In this document: positions 44,543 through 53,422 of the stretch, one piece after another
Layout of the letters: each line of letters opens with the position of its first letter
How positions within the stretch are numbered: position 1 is the stretch's first letter
Assembly: GCA_023512255.1 (NCBI GenBank)
Contig: JAILZY010000010.1
Location: 4,693-68,692, forward strand
Direction of reading: 5' to 3'
Origin: a bacterium
GTDB taxonomy: Bacteria; SZUA-182; DTGQ01
DNA: 64,000 bases
Position numbers and translations under genes: made by a program
The notes under the pieces: model-generated
What the model was told of the DNA's origin: nothing
Databases searched by the model: none
What the model saw: only the letters and a program-made list of their open reading frames with translations

Positions 44543-45412
44543 ATGCGAGAACAACTAAGAAAAGAAATACCAAAGGGAAGATGTTTTTTTTGTAATTCTG
44601 TCTTTAGCAAGGCAGCGATGACTAAACACATAACCTCATGCAAGGCCAAGGCAACTTCTGAGGCAGCGCTTCAGAAGAGTCGAAGGTCGAGCAAAAATAA
44701 CAAAAGTTTTCATATCCTGGTTGAGGGGAGGTATCTGCCTGAGTACTGGATGCACCTTGAGGTGAAAGCCAAGGCTACTCTGGATGATTTGGATGAATTC
44801 CTGAGAGACATTTGGCTTGAGTGCTGTGGGCACATGAGCGCTTTCACCATTGGGGGGCGAACCTTCATCTCAGGGCCGGAGCGAGAGAGCGGCGAGGAGG
44901 GATTTGATATTGAGTTGGACAAACTCCTCACTCCCAAGATAACGTTTTATCATGAATACGACTTTGGTACCACCACGGATTTGACTCTGAAGGTCCTGTC
45001 AGAGCGGGAAGACAGTACCAGTGAATGGCCGGTTCAATTGCTGGCCAGAAATGAGGCTCCGCAGATAAACTGTGATATATGCGGAAAACCTGCTACAATG
45101 GTATGTACTCAGTGTATTGAAGAGGGTGGATGGCTGTGCAGTGAGTGCGCTGAGGAGCATGAATGCGGCGAGGATATGCTCCTGCCGGTAACTAATTCCC
45201 CGCGGGTTGGAGTGTGCGGATATACTGGAAATGGTGATGATGAGGAGGATGATGATCTTGACTGGGAGGATGAAGATGATGAGGGGTTCTTTGATGATGA
45301 GGATGATGATTACGGTGAAAATGGTGAGGATGATGATGATTTATTTGCTGATGATCTGATGTTTGATGAAGAGGATGAAGAGGATCTATTTGAGGACGAT
45401 GAAGAAGAGTGA
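44543..45412 (+). CDS. pRiA4b ORF-3-like protein with zinc-binding motifs and acidic tail
   Basis: The central region (about 50-170) matches the plasmid pRiA4b ORF-3-like family: FHILVEGRYLPEYWMHLEV, DEFLRDIWLECCGHMSAF and KITFYHEYDFGTTTDLTL. A Cys2-His-Cys cluster near the N-terminus (CFFCNSVF...HITSC) and a second cluster (CDICGKPATMVCTQC then CSECAEEHEC) probably bind zinc. The last 70 residues are almost all Asp and Glu. ATG 44543 is preferred, with AAAGGA 8 bases upstream; TTG 44471 is in frame but lacks a ribosome site. The function of the family is unknown. Its stop overlaps the start of the next gene. Confidence 0.82.
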   Translation: MREQLRKEIPKGRCFFCNSVFSKAAMTKHITSCKAKATSEAALQKSRRSSKNNKSFHILVEGRYLPEYWMHLEVKAKATLDDLDEFLRDIWLECCGHMSAFTIGGRTFISGPERESGEEGFDIELDKLLTPKITFYHEYDFGTTTDLTLKVLSEREDSTSEWPVQLLARNEAPQINCDICGKPATMVCTQCIEEGGWLCSECAEEHECGEDMLLPVTNSPRVGVCGYTGNGDDEEDDDLDWEDEDDEGFFDDEDDDYGENGEDDDDLFADDLMFDEEDEEDLFEDDEEE

Positions 45413-47076
45413 ACCCTCAAGGCCGATTCTCTCAAAAAGTTAAAATCAAAGACAAAGATCAGCCATTTGTTGAGCAGAGGAGAAAAACTCCAGCATCAGC
45501 TAGGCTTCGTGCTCTTTTGATTGCGACCCCACTGGTTAGCGGCGCGGCGGTGATGATGATCGAACTTCTCGGCACGAGGATCATCAGCCCCTATTTTGGG
45601 GTTAGTCTTTATGTCTGGACCTCGCTGATTACGGTAACCTTGGTGGCTCTGGCTGCTGGTTACTGGTGGGGTGGGCATATAGCTGATAGGAAGAAAAGTG
45701 CGGGATTTTTGTATGTTCTGATTTTTCTTGCTGGAATCTTTCTCTTGCTTATCCCCGAGTTGAAAAAAACCTTCCTGCTGCTCTCCTCCCATCTTGGTTT
45801 GAGATTGGGCAGCCTGGTAGGTTCATTTTTGTTGTTTTTCCTTCCCCTCTTTCTTTTGGGTGCGGTTACACCTTATTTGGTTAGGCTCTATGCTTATGAT
45901 CTTGGCCATATCGGGAAGGTGGTTGGTCATCTTTACGCTATCTCTACTGCCGGCAGTTTTGTCGGCACTATTTTAACTGGCTTTTTTTTTATTCCTCATT
46001 TTCGGAATGAATCGATTCTGCTCTTTGTCTCTGCTACCCTGATGGCTCTTTCTCTGGTTTACTGGCTTTTCTTCCAAGAGAAAAAGAGGGCTTCAGACCT
46101 GCTACTACTAACCCTTGCCGTAAGTTTTGGGGTAGCTTCGCTGCTTGGCAGGCTTTATGCCAGCCCGCAGCAGCAAGCTGCTAAGGTGATCAATCAGACC
46201 AGGCTGCGGCTGGTGGCTGAGGAGAATTCTGCTTATGGTCAGATCAAGGTGATTGAGGCTAACGACCGGATCAGGGTTTTGGTTTTGGATGGTCTTACTC
46301 AGAATGCGGTTGATCTTTTATCTGGCCTCTCGGTCCATGAATATACTTATGCTTTGCAGCTTATTGCCCGCTCTTATAATCCAAAAGGCAGGACAGCCTT
46401 GGCCATTGGGCTTGGAGCTGGGACTATACCTTCTGAGCTTCGTCGGGATGGTTTTATGGTTGACTGTGTGGAGATCAATCCGGTCATGGCTAAGGTAGCT
46501 GAAAAGTATTTTGGCTTTAATCCTGCTGGTATCAACCTGTTCATTCAGGATGCCAGATACTTTGTCAGAAATTGCCAAAAGAAATATGACTTAATTTTCC
46601 TTGATGCCTTTAATGGAGACTCTGTTCCTGAACATCTTCTGAGCTTGGAAATGTTTTCTGATCTCAAGAGGCTCCTTAGGCCGTCCGGGGTTTTGAGTAT
46701 CAATTTTTTCGGCTCTCTGGCTCCTGGATATTCATTTGGCACATCTTCTCTATCAAGGACGCTAAGACAGGTTTTTGCTCAGGTTGTCGCTTTTGGCAAT
46801 CCGCCACCGAATCAGATCGGGGGGAATATATATTTTCTGGCTACTGATGAGCAAAAAGATCCTGGTCAACTCATCGAGGTTGACCAAAATCGCTGTTTCC
46901 CTCCTCTCTATGAGAGTCTTAGTCGGCTTTGGGAACATAAAATTGATCTTAGTGCTATGAGCTCTTCGGGTTTAATCTTGACCGATGCCTATAATCCTAT
47001 CTCCTTTTATGATGCCAGCACTAGGGAGAAGGTTAGGGAAGGAATGCAGTTGTTGCTTGGGAAAATGCTTCTTTAG
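45409..47076 (+). CDS. Membrane-fused spermidine synthase-like protein
   Basis: The N-terminal half (about 30-260) has about seven hydrophobic helices, starting ATPLVSGAAVMMIELLGTRIISPYFG, a signature of the membrane-fused spermidine synthase-like group. The C-terminal half (about 275-540) is a Rossmann methyltransferase/aminopropyltransferase fold with ALAIGLGAGTIPSELRR, VDCVEINPVM, DLIFLDAFNGDSVPEHL and LRPSGVLSINF. Polyamine synthesis is possible, but many proteins of this architecture have no proven substrate. GTG 45409 overlaps the preceding stop by 4 bases, so the gene is coupled to the pRiA4b ORF-3-like gene. Confidence 0.82.
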   Translation: MNPQGRFSQKVKIKDKDQPFVEQRRKTPASARLRALLIATPLVSGAAVMMIELLGTRIISPYFGVSLYVWTSLITVTLVALAAGYWWGGHIADRKKSAGFLYVLIFLAGIFLLLIPELKKTFLLLSSHLGLRLGSLVGSFLLFFLPLFLLGAVTPYLVRLYAYDLGHIGKVVGHLYAISTAGSFVGTILTGFFFIPHFRNESILLFVSATLMALSLVYWLFFQEKKRASDLLLLTLAVSFGVASLLGRLYASPQQQAAKVINQTRLRLVAEENSAYGQIKVIEANDRIRVLVLDGLTQNAVDLLSGLSVHEYTYALQLIARSYNPKGRTALAIGLGAGTIPSELRRDGFMVDCVEINPVMAKVAEKYFGFNPAGINLFIQDARYFVRNCQKKYDLIFLDAFNGDSVPEHLLSLEMFSDLKRLLRPSGVLSINFFGSLAPGYSFGTSSLSRTLRQVFAQVVAFGNPPPNQIGGNIYFLATDEQKDPGQLIEVDQNRCFPPLYESLSRLWEHKIDLSAMSSSGLILTDAYNPISFYDASTREKVREGMQLLLGKMLL

Positions 47077-47087
47077 GCTAGCCTGAA

Positions 47088-47196
47088 ATTTTTTATTTTT
47101 CATAACATTTTTTATTTTTCATAACATTCTATCTTTTCTAATACCTCCTTTAATACCACATCTTTAATACCACATCATAACACCTAATAACACCTT
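47088..47196 (+). repeat. Cluster of three tandem duplications
   Basis: ATTTTTTATTTTTCATAAC is duplicated at 47088-47125 (period 19). CTTTAATACCACAT is duplicated at 47148-47175 (period 14). ATAACACCT(A/T) is duplicated at 47177-47196 (period 10). No gene or promoter is visible among them. Confidence 0.9.
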
Positions 47197-47204
47197 TCTT
47201 GTAA

Positions 47205-47320
47205 CTTTAATGTAAGGTTATTAAAAGTTTTAGGAAAGGGGTTTTGAGGGGAAAACCCTTTTTCAAAAGGGTTTTCCCCTCAAAAAAGGTTTTTTCCCTT
47301 AAGGGTTTTCCCCTCAACTT
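47205..47320 (-). repeat. Composite palindromic element, copy C (inverted, partial)
   Basis: Relative to copy A this copy is reversed. An imperfect P2 remnant with ATTAAAAGTTTTAGG (47219-47233) is followed by a P1 hairpin at 47242-47285 with perfect 21-bp arms and a TC loop. A partial extra arm (AAGGGTTTTCCCCTCAA) follows at 47300-47316. P3 is missing. It fills the gap before the PRPP synthetase gene. Confidence 0.85.
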
Positions 47321-47389
47321 AATGACATTACTCATGGAATTTTTTTCCGAAACGTTTATTTGTAGATTTTTAATGAGGAGGGGTGGTTT

Positions 47390-48505
47390 GTGGAACCCGG
47401 GGAGGCTTCTGGCAGCAGCAGATGGGTATTTTTTACTCCGCAGCGGATTGCTATTGAGCAAAGATTGCGACTTGAATCTTCGCGGGGAAGGCTTCTCATT
47501 GCGAGTTGCCGCTCAGGTTCTGCGCTGGCCTCACAAGTGGTCAGGCGCTACAGGGAGCTTCTTTCTGTCGAGGGGGGCAGCGAGGGTGAGGTTTTATATC
47601 TCGAAGGGGTTGATTTTAAGTTTTCTGATACAGAAACCTGTGTTCGGCTTGAGGCTGATGTTAGCGGCTATGATGTTTTTCTCTTTCAGGCCTTATATGA
47701 TCCGAGCACAGGCTCGACGGTTGATGAGAACTATCTGGCCCTACTTATTGCCGCCAGGGCCTTTCGGGAATGGGGTGCAAACTCACTTACCGCTATGCTT
47801 CCCTATTTGGCTTATGCCCGGCAGGACAAGCCGACCAAATTCAAGCGGGAGCCAGCCACGGCTAAGCTGATGGCAGATTTGGCTGCTGTGGCGGGTATTG
47901 ATCGGCTAGTTACCTGGCATCCGCACTCTGATCAGATACGGGGATTTTATGGCTCAAGGCCTGTTGACGGAGTGGAATCACTCTCTTTATTCATTGAAGA
48001 ATTTCGTGGCTTTCAGGGCAGGGAAGAGGTCATTGCTGTGGCGCCGGATGCCGGAGCATCGAAGTTTGTTACCTATTTTAGTCGGGCTCTTAATATCAGG
48101 AGCGCCATTGCCTCAAAGTATCGGCCAAGGCCGGAAGAGGCTGAGGTTTCAGAGGTTATCGGGGATTTTTCCGGCAAGCGGACAGCTATTGTGCTCGATG
48201 ACATGATTGGCACTGCTGGCACAGTGTATGCTCTTATTAGGGAATTGGTTGAAAAAAAGGGGATCGAAGAGGTCTATTTAGCTGTTTCCCATAACTTGTG
48301 TCTTCAACCTGCCTATGAGCGGCTTGTGGACTTAGAGGCCCGCTATCATCTCAAAAGATTAATTCTTACCGACAGTATTCCACAGACTGAAAAATTTAAA
48401 ACCCTGCCCTTTGTTACCATCAGATGTCTGGCCGATATTATGGCTCGGGTGATCAATCGGATTCACTACAATCGGGAGGTCAGCGAGTTATGTTACCAGA
48501 TTTAA
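47390..48505 (+). CDS. prs: Ribose-phosphate pyrophosphokinase
   Basis: PRPP synthetase joins ribose 5-phosphate and ATP-derived pyrophosphate; PRPP feeds nucleotide and histidine synthesis. Conserved pieces are DTETCVRLEADVSG, the ATP/flexible-loop region MLPYLAYARQDKPTKF, WHPHSDQIRGFY, APDAGASKFV and the PRPP-binding loop AIVLDDMIGTAGTV. At 371 residues it is about 55 longer than typical Prs, and the N-terminus is atypical, so it is a divergent member. GTG 47390 has GAGGAGG about 10 bases upstream. The FbaB aldolase gene follows 26 bases later. Confidence 0.88.
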   Translation: MEPGEASGSSRWVFFTPQRIAIEQRLRLESSRGRLLIASCRSGSALASQVVRRYRELLSVEGGSEGEVLYLEGVDFKFSDTETCVRLEADVSGYDVFLFQALYDPSTGSTVDENYLALLIAARAFREWGANSLTAMLPYLAYARQDKPTKFKREPATAKLMADLAAVAGIDRLVTWHPHSDQIRGFYGSRPVDGVESLSLFIEEFRGFQGREEVIAVAPDAGASKFVTYFSRALNIRSAIASKYRPRPEEAEVSEVIGDFSGKRTAIVLDDMIGTAGTVYALIRELVEKKGIEEVYLAVSHNLCLQPAYERLVDLEARYHLKRLILTDSIPQTEKFKTLPFVTIRCLADIMARVINRIHYNREVSELCYQI

Positions 48506-48531
48506 AAGATGTTAGATGAGGAGGTTCACTC

Positions 48532-49584
48532 ATGATAGAACGCATTGAGGAACTTTTGGGTAGTGAAGCAGTATTGCTTTTGAGCTATAGGTGCCGGGGG
48601 ATTTCCAAAGACCGGCTTCATTTGCCTGGCCCTGATTTTATCGAGCGGGTGTGTGTGCCTTCTGATCGGCCGATAGGCGTGTTGAGAAACCTTAGATGGA
48701 TGTTCAATACCGGGCGGTTAGCTGGAACAGGGTATCTGTCCATTCTGCCTGTGGATCAGGGGGTAGAGCATTCGGCCGGCTCTGCCTTTGCTCCTAATCC
48801 AGATTATTTCGATCCGGGTAACATTGTCAAGCTGGCCATTGAGGGAGGATGCAGCGCTGTGGCCTCAACCTGCGGGGTGCTGGGGGCAGTGGCTCGATCC
48901 TATGCTCACAAAATTCCCTTTATTCTTAAGCTTAACCATAATGAACTTCTGTCATATCCTAACACTTACGATCAGGTGCAGTTTGCCAGCGTGAAGAAAG
49001 CCTTTGACTTGGGGGCAGTAGGTGTCGGAGCCACCATTTATTTTGGCTCGCCAGAGTCTAGGCGGCAGATAGTTGAGATTGCAAGGCTATTTGAGCAGGC
49101 CCATGATCTTGGGATGTTCACTGTGCTGTGGTGTTATCTCCGCAATCCAACCTTTAAGCAGGACAAAGACTATCATAATGCCGCAGACCTGACTGGGCAG
49201 GCAAATCATCTGGGAGTGACTCTTCAGGCAGATATAGTTAAGCAAAAGCAGCCGGAAAACAATGGTGGATATCTGGCTCTGAAATTCGGAAAGACAGATG
49301 ATAGGCTCTACTCGGAGCTTGTGCCGGACCATCCCATCGAGTGGACCCGCTACCAGGTGGCTGCTTGCTACATGGGACGGGCAGGGTTAATTAACTCGGG
49401 TGGCGCATCAGTTGGCCAGGGGGACCTTGCTCAGGCCGTGCGCACGGCGGTCATCAACAAACGGGCAGGAGGCATGGGGCTGATTACGGGAAGGAAGGCT
49501 TTTCAAAAGCCTCTGAAGGAGGGGATAGCTCTCCTGAATGCGATTCAGGATGTCTACCTGTCAAAGGAGGTTACGATTGCCTGA
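48532..49584 (+). CDS. fbaB: Class I fructose-bisphosphate aldolase, DhnA/FbaB type
   Basis: This Schiff-base aldolase splits fructose 1,6-bisphosphate in glycolysis or forms it in gluconeogenesis. It matches the E. coli FbaB group in length (350 residues) and motifs: [27 protein letters not shown], and [17 protein letters not shown], which contains the Schiff-base lysine. [20 protein letters not shown] is the phosphate-binding end. The ATG follows GAGGAGGTTCACTC, a good ribosome site. It is likely in an operon with prs. Confidence 0.93.
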   Translation: MIERIEELLGSEAVLLLSYRCRGISKDRLHLPGPDFIERVCVPSDRPIGVLRNLRWMFNTGRLAGTGYLSILPVDQGVEHSAGSAFAPNPDYFDPGNIVKLAIEGGCSAVASTCGVLGAVARSYAHKIPFILKLNHNELLSYPNTYDQVQFASVKKAFDLGAVGVGATIYFGSPESRRQIVEIARLFEQAHDLGMFTVLWCYLRNPTFKQDKDYHNAADLTGQANHLGVTLQADIVKQKQPENNGGYLALKFGKTDDRLYSELVPDHPIEWTRYQVAACYMGRAGLINSGGASVGQGDLAQAVRTAVINKRAGGMGLITGRKAFQKPLKEGIALLNAIQDVYLSKEVTIA

Positions 49585-49665
49585 AAACGAGTGAGTCCAG
49601 ATCGGGGTAGCATTAGCTTTGGGCAGCATTGATGAGTTTAGGTCTTTAAGTCGAGAGGGCCCGCG

Positions 49666-50160
49666 TTAGGGGATAATCTTTTCTTCTTTCAATGTCTCTT
49701 GAATAGCTTTTCGAATAGCTTTCTGGGTCATCAGAGCGCTGTTTTGGTTTGGGTAGGGCTGGCGGCGCCAGATAAATCCTCTGGTAAACAGGCCGTCCTT
49801 ATTCCACCGAGGGACGATATGAATATGAAGGTGCATAACCCTTTGGCTGATCCGGTTATTGATGGCTATGAAAGAGCCGTCGGCTTTAAGGCCAAGTTCC
49901 AGGGAGCGGGCTATGAGCTGGGCATTGCGAAAGAGGGGCTGAATGAGATCGGGCGGCAGGTCGAGAAAGTTTTCATAGTGCTGTCGTGGGACCAGTAGAA
50001 CATGACCTCTGAGTAGGGGCTGGTGGTCAAGGAAAGCCAGCGAATCTTCATCTTCAAAGATGGTCAAGCTTTCGCTTTGGCCTTGAATGATCCTGCAAAA
50101 AGTACATTCAGGGTTCAGTATTTGGCTCTGAGAGGTAATTTTCTGATTTTGCTCACTCAT
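49666..50160 (-). CDS. HIT-family nucleotide hydrolase/transferase
   Basis: The histidine triad reads HLHIHIVPRW (about 112-121), preceded by the usual Asn and Gln of NNRISQRVM. N-terminal CTFCRIIQGQSES with two Cys and the LRGHVLLVPRQHYENFLDL block are typical of HIT hydrolases acting on nucleoside-phosphate bonds (HinT/Fhit-like). The C-terminal tail is basic. The 164-residue length is slightly longer than HinT. It converges with fbaB. Confidence 0.9.
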   Translation of the reverse strand: MSEQNQKITSQSQILNPECTFCRIIQGQSESLTIFEDEDSLAFLDHQPLLRGHVLLVPRQHYENFLDLPPDLIQPLFRNAQLIARSLELGLKADGSFIAINNRISQRVMHLHIHIVPRWNKDGLFTRGFIWRRQPYPNQNSALMTQKAIRKAIQETLKEEKIIP

Positions 50161-50189
50161 TTATATCCTCATACTTTCTTTTAATGATA

Positions 50190-50280
50190 ACTTAATGACA
50201 ATCCTTAGGGTCTTGCTTTAGGGGCTTGTCTTATCCTTGTTGTTAGCTTCTATCCTCACTTTTCGCTCTTTTAAGCCCTA
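50190..50280 (-). pseudogene. Remnant copy of the phosphoesterase 3' end
   Basis: About 90 bases here repeat 51747-51837, the 3' end of the metallophosphoesterase gene plus downstream bases, with roughly 80-85% identity by eye. On the minus strand it still reads LKERKVRIEANNKDKTSP and a stop, against LKEQKARIEAASKDKTSP in the intact gene. The rest of the copy is absent. The remaining gap (50281-50691) shows no gene; 50440-50560 is AT-rich and unremarkable. Confidence 0.75.
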
Positions 50281-50691
50281 ATTTACTATCCTCATTACTT
50301 TTTTCCCCTCCTCCTCCCCCATCTCTCATCTCTACTACCTTGGGAATAAGGGGGCGGCTGTCCTAATAACTCAATCTGAGTATCAACATCTGTGGTCCCC
50401 TGCTTATCTATCTAGCCAGGGGGAATACTTGACGTCGATAGACTATACTGATAATAAAGAGCTTGAAATTATTGATAGTATTCCCCCTTATCCTCTTCCA
50501 TGTTTATCTCCATTTCTGGTATCAACTTCATCTTCGGAAGATACACAAGCATAGGAAATGGCCCGCTTAGGTGTGTTTGGTGTGTGAGGGGGTATCTTGC
50601 CCTTATCCTGCTGTTTGGGCTATGATAGGAATACGCCTGGCCAATGAGCTCTTCATTGATCCGGCCGGGGTAGGCAGAGTGCTAGTGGCAC

Positions 50692-51237
50692 TCACCGGTC
50701 CGACTTAATTTTTTGTTTGCTCAATTCTACGAGCATTTGCATGATGGTATCAAGTCTTTGGTTTACTTGTCCAATCTGAGTATCGATCTTCTGATTTAGT
50801 TGTCCAATCTGGGTATCGATTTTCTGGTTTAATTGTCCAATCTGAGTATCGATCTTCTGGTTTAGTTGTCCAATCTGAGTATCGATTTTCTGTTCAAGAG
50901 CATCTACTTTTTGATCTACCCTATCAATCTTTTGGTTTACTTGCCCTATGTAAGTATCAATCTTTTGGTTTACTTGTTCTATCTGAGTTTCAACTTTCTG
51001 CTCAAGAGCATCTACTTTTTGATCTATTCTCTGGTTTATCTGATCTACTCTCTGATTTATCTGGCTGATTTCTTGCCTGACTTGTCCAATTTGAGTATTG
51101 AGATATCGAAAGTCGGCCTCTTGCTTGTTTTTGAGCTCTGCTATATCCCTTTTAATTTCTGCCGTCCGCTCCTCTATGGCCTCATAGATTATTTCCAGCG
51201 ATATCTTCTTGATTATCCTGTTAGCAAGCTCTTTCAT
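50692..51237 (-). CDS. Coiled-coil protein with 11-residue repeats
   Basis: I place the start at ATG 51237 (MKELANRIIKK); the open frame extends 31 codons upstream into the HTH gene. The 181-residue protein is almost all helix. From about residue 50 it consists of repeats of the type QIGQLNQKIDT, an 11-residue (hendecad) pattern, with variants VDALEQKIDTQ. The repeats are visible in DNA as 33-bp units at 50760-50890. It has no signal peptide or membrane segment. A right-handed or parallel coiled coil is likely. The function is unknown. Confidence 0.65.
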   Translation of the reverse strand: MKELANRIIKKISLEIIYEAIEERTAEIKRDIAELKNKQEADFRYLNTQIGQVRQEISQINQRVDQINQRIDQKVDALEQKVETQIEQVNQKIDTYIGQVNQKIDRVDQKVDALEQKIDTQIGQLNQKIDTQIGQLNQKIDTQIGQLNQKIDTQIGQVNQRLDTIMQMLVELSKQKIKSDR

Positions 51238-51238
51238 T

Positions 51239-51487
51239 TCACAACTGCCTTGCTGAAAAAAGAAATAACGGTCTGAATCCAGGAGTTTGAAGCTGGGCAA
51301 AGCCGAAGAATATAGCGATAGCCGCAGCAATTAAGCCTAAAAAGAAGGTAATTGCACTTCCAAGTATCCGATAATGTCTACCTGCTTTGTTACTCCTAAT
51401 CTTCCCCTCGGGGATTAATTTCATAAGAGTCTGCCTGGTAATTCTTAGATATTCTGCAGCCTCTTTTGTGGTTAAAACTTCGTGCAT
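51239..51487 (-). CDS. Excisionase-type HTH protein with a C-terminal membrane helix
   Basis: The first 42 residues are a MerR/excisionase-like helix-turn-helix (LTTKEAAEYLRITRQTLMKLIPEGKIRSNK in pieces, followed by AGRHYRI). The domain is followed by a hydrophobic stretch (ITFFLGLIAAAIAIFFGFAQL) instead of the usual short polar end. A frameshift that created this tail cannot be excluded. It ends one base before the coiled-coil gene starts, so the two are probably expressed together. Confidence 0.65.
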   Translation of the reverse strand: MHEVLTTKEAAEYLRITRQTLMKLIPEGKIRSNKAGRHYRILGSAITFFLGLIAAAIAIFFGFAQLQTPGFRPLFLFSARQL

Positions 51488-51697
51488 TTTTATTTACCTA
51501 GTCAACTATATTGTTTTGCTTCAGTTACTAAAAATATACTTTGATTAACAGTCATGGTCAAGCAAATAATTCAGTTATTGTTATAGTCAATCAATATAGT
51601 CAAGCCAAAAATTCACCAGAAATAGAGTATGAGCCCGAGGTTGAGAGGCAAAGTCTGAGCAAGTTGCCAGAAGGGGGCCAGCGGTAGCCCCGATATT

Positions 51698-51748
51698 GAT
51701 AGCGTAATTGATCCACTGCACTTGTGCTACACATTTAGCGAAAAGACC
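51698..51748 (+). repeat. Dispersed ~50-bp repeat, copy 2
   Basis: It begins GATAGCGTAATT, continues with CCACTGCACTTGTGCTA and ends TTAGCGAAAAGACC. It corresponds to 18271-18324. It lies immediately downstream of the phosphoesterase gene and borders the segment duplicated at 50190. The remaining gap (51488-51697) is AT-rich with GTCAA-type short repeats. Confidence 0.6.
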
Positions 51749-51772
51749 AATGACAGTCTTTAGGGCCTTGCT

Positions 51773-52543
51773 TTATGGGCTTGTCTTATCCTTGCTGGCA
51801 GCTTCTATCCTCGCTTTTTGCTCTTTTAAGTCCTCTTCTCCCACAGTCAGGAGGCACCAGTCGCGGTGGCCAAAACGGCTTTGAACAAAGCGGGAAACGT
51901 TATGAACCGGAATACCGCCTGGAGTTAAAGCATAGGGTGAGCCATGATGGGCGTGAGCATGGACAACCACATCTACCTTGTGGCGGTCAAAGACATCGGC
52001 AAAGAGTGATGAGCCGAGAAAAGGGTAGAGCTCGATCTCCTCGCCCAGCAGAGTCTCTTTGATCGGGGCATAATGCATAGCCGCTACCCTGAATGGGCAA
52101 TTCAGCTCTGCCAGCGCCTTGTCAATTCGCGAGGCTTCATTGATGCTGGTCTTGATAAAGTTTTTCAGGGCCTGCTCGCCGAATGGCTGGACATGCAGTT
52201 TCCCAAATCCACCGCAAAAGCCCTTAGTGCCGACAATTCCCACCTTATCTATCAGGCAACTGGTACCGTCTAGTACCAAGATGCCGCTTTCGGTCATCAT
52301 CTTGATTAGGAGCTCTATCTGGTTACTCTCATGATCATGGTTTCCGATAACCGCGACTTTTGGCAGAGAAAAGAAGCTCAGCTCATCTAGCAGGACCTCC
52401 ATTTCTTCGACTAACCCCAGGTTGGTGATATCCCCCGCTAGAAGCAGAATATCGGCTTCACGGTCTACTCCTTTCAGAAGCTGTCTAATCATTCCGGCAG
52501 AGTCGCTTTTGCAGTGGAGATCGCCGATAGCGGCGATTCTCAT
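51773..52543 (-). CDS. Metallophosphoesterase
   Basis: The calcineurin-like motifs are all present: GDLH (start), GDITNLG, GNHDHES, HYAPIKET and the final HAHAHHG. These residues bind two metal ions. The protein is cytoplasmic with no signal. Its substrate is unknown; members of this size hydrolyse nucleotides or phosphodiesters. It overlaps the upstream nucleotidyltransferase gene by 4 bases, and the two probably act in one process. Its 3' end is duplicated at 50190-50280. Confidence 0.9.
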   Translation of the reverse strand: MRIAAIGDLHCKSDSAGMIRQLLKGVDREADILLLAGDITNLGLVEEMEVLLDELSFFSLPKVAVIGNHDHESNQIELLIKMMTESGILVLDGTSCLIDKVGIVGTKGFCGGFGKLHVQPFGEQALKNFIKTSINEASRIDKALAELNCPFRVAAMHYAPIKETLLGEEIELYPFLGSSLFADVFDRHKVDVVVHAHAHHGSPYALTPGGIPVHNVSRFVQSRFGHRDWCLLTVGEEDLKEQKARIEAASKDKTSP

Positions 52544-53334
52544 ATCCGCTCCCCCTTATCGTTGACTAGGGGAAGCAGGTTGTAGCCATTTTCATATCCC
52601 CACAGCCGGCAGTCTACAGCAAAGGCGAACGGATCGAGCAGCATACCACGGAAAGCCTTTGTTTTCACAGGTCTCGACCACCCCTCCCGCATCTGTTCGA
52701 AAAGGGTAACTATAAGCTCCTTGGGTAGATAATCTGAGTGAGAAGGATAGACAAAATCAAAGAGAATGAAATAGATCAAAATGATTTCCTGGTTGTCCTT
52801 AAGATGCATGAGCACCCGCGGCCAATCGATTTTCCCCTGAACTCCCCGAATAAGGTGGACGATGTCTGCACCGTCAAAGCGGTCTCTTTTGAGCATGTAA
52901 ACCTTTGAGGCGATCAATTCCTCAACTGCGGCCAGGTAAGTCTTGACCCCGAGGAGCTCAACCGGCTGGCAGCGCTCAAACCAGGTCTGGTCAATCGGGA
53001 ACTGGCTGCTTGATGTTCCAAAGATCAGGTCCATGAGATATGGCTTCTGGTGTACCTTGGCTAGCCAATGAACATCCCTGACCTCGGTTTCAAATCCCAT
53101 CCTGCTCAGGGCATCAAGGGCCTTTTTGAGATCGCTCGGCTGGAGAAAGATATCAACATCTTTTGTGTCCCGCCAGATGCCGGTATAAGCGTATACGGCA
53201 AAGGCTCCGCCTACCACGTATTTGACGCCTGCTTCATTCAGGATGGTCAGCCAGCGGGAGAAAACCTCAGCCTCCTTGGGCTCGATCTTGATATTGTCCA
53301 TTGTTATTTGGTTTATCGGCGATTCTCTATCCAT
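52540..53334 (-). CDS. Nucleotidyltransferase-fold protein
   Basis: The polymerase-beta-like fold is indicated by YVVGGAFAVYAYTG followed by DTKDVDIFLQP, which carries the two metal-binding Asp residues. A later acidic region (YLMDLIFGTS) supplies the third. The family resembles the AbiEii/MNT and related nucleotidyltransferase groups. It is coupled by ATGA overlap to the metallophosphoesterase, suggesting a transfer-and-removal pair, possibly modifying a small molecule or RNA. There is no sign of an adjacent antitoxin. Confidence 0.75.
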   Translation of the reverse strand: MDRESPINQITMDNIKIEPKEAEVFSRWLTILNEAGVKYVVGGAFAVYAYTGIWRDTKDVDIFLQPSDLKKALDALSRMGFETEVRDVHWLAKVHQKPYLMDLIFGTSSSQFPIDQTWFERCQPVELLGVKTYLAAVEELIASKVYMLKRDRFDGADIVHLIRGVQGKIDWPRVLMHLKDNQEIILIYFILFDFVYPSHSDYLPKELIVTLFEQMREGWSRPVKTKAFRGMLLDPFAFAVDCRLWGYENGYNLLPLVNDKGERI

Positions 53335-53422
53335 GTTTGATTTGTAAGGGTTGTCCTTCAGAAGCCTCTTCTAGCATCCAGATGTTTCCCACATAATCTA
53401 TAACTTTTTGCTAAAAAACAGC

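Noticed and set aside
52540-53334. Toxin-antitoxin system based on the nucleotidyltransferase
   Set aside because: The partner gene is a metallophosphoesterase and no antitoxin-like HTH gene is adjacent.
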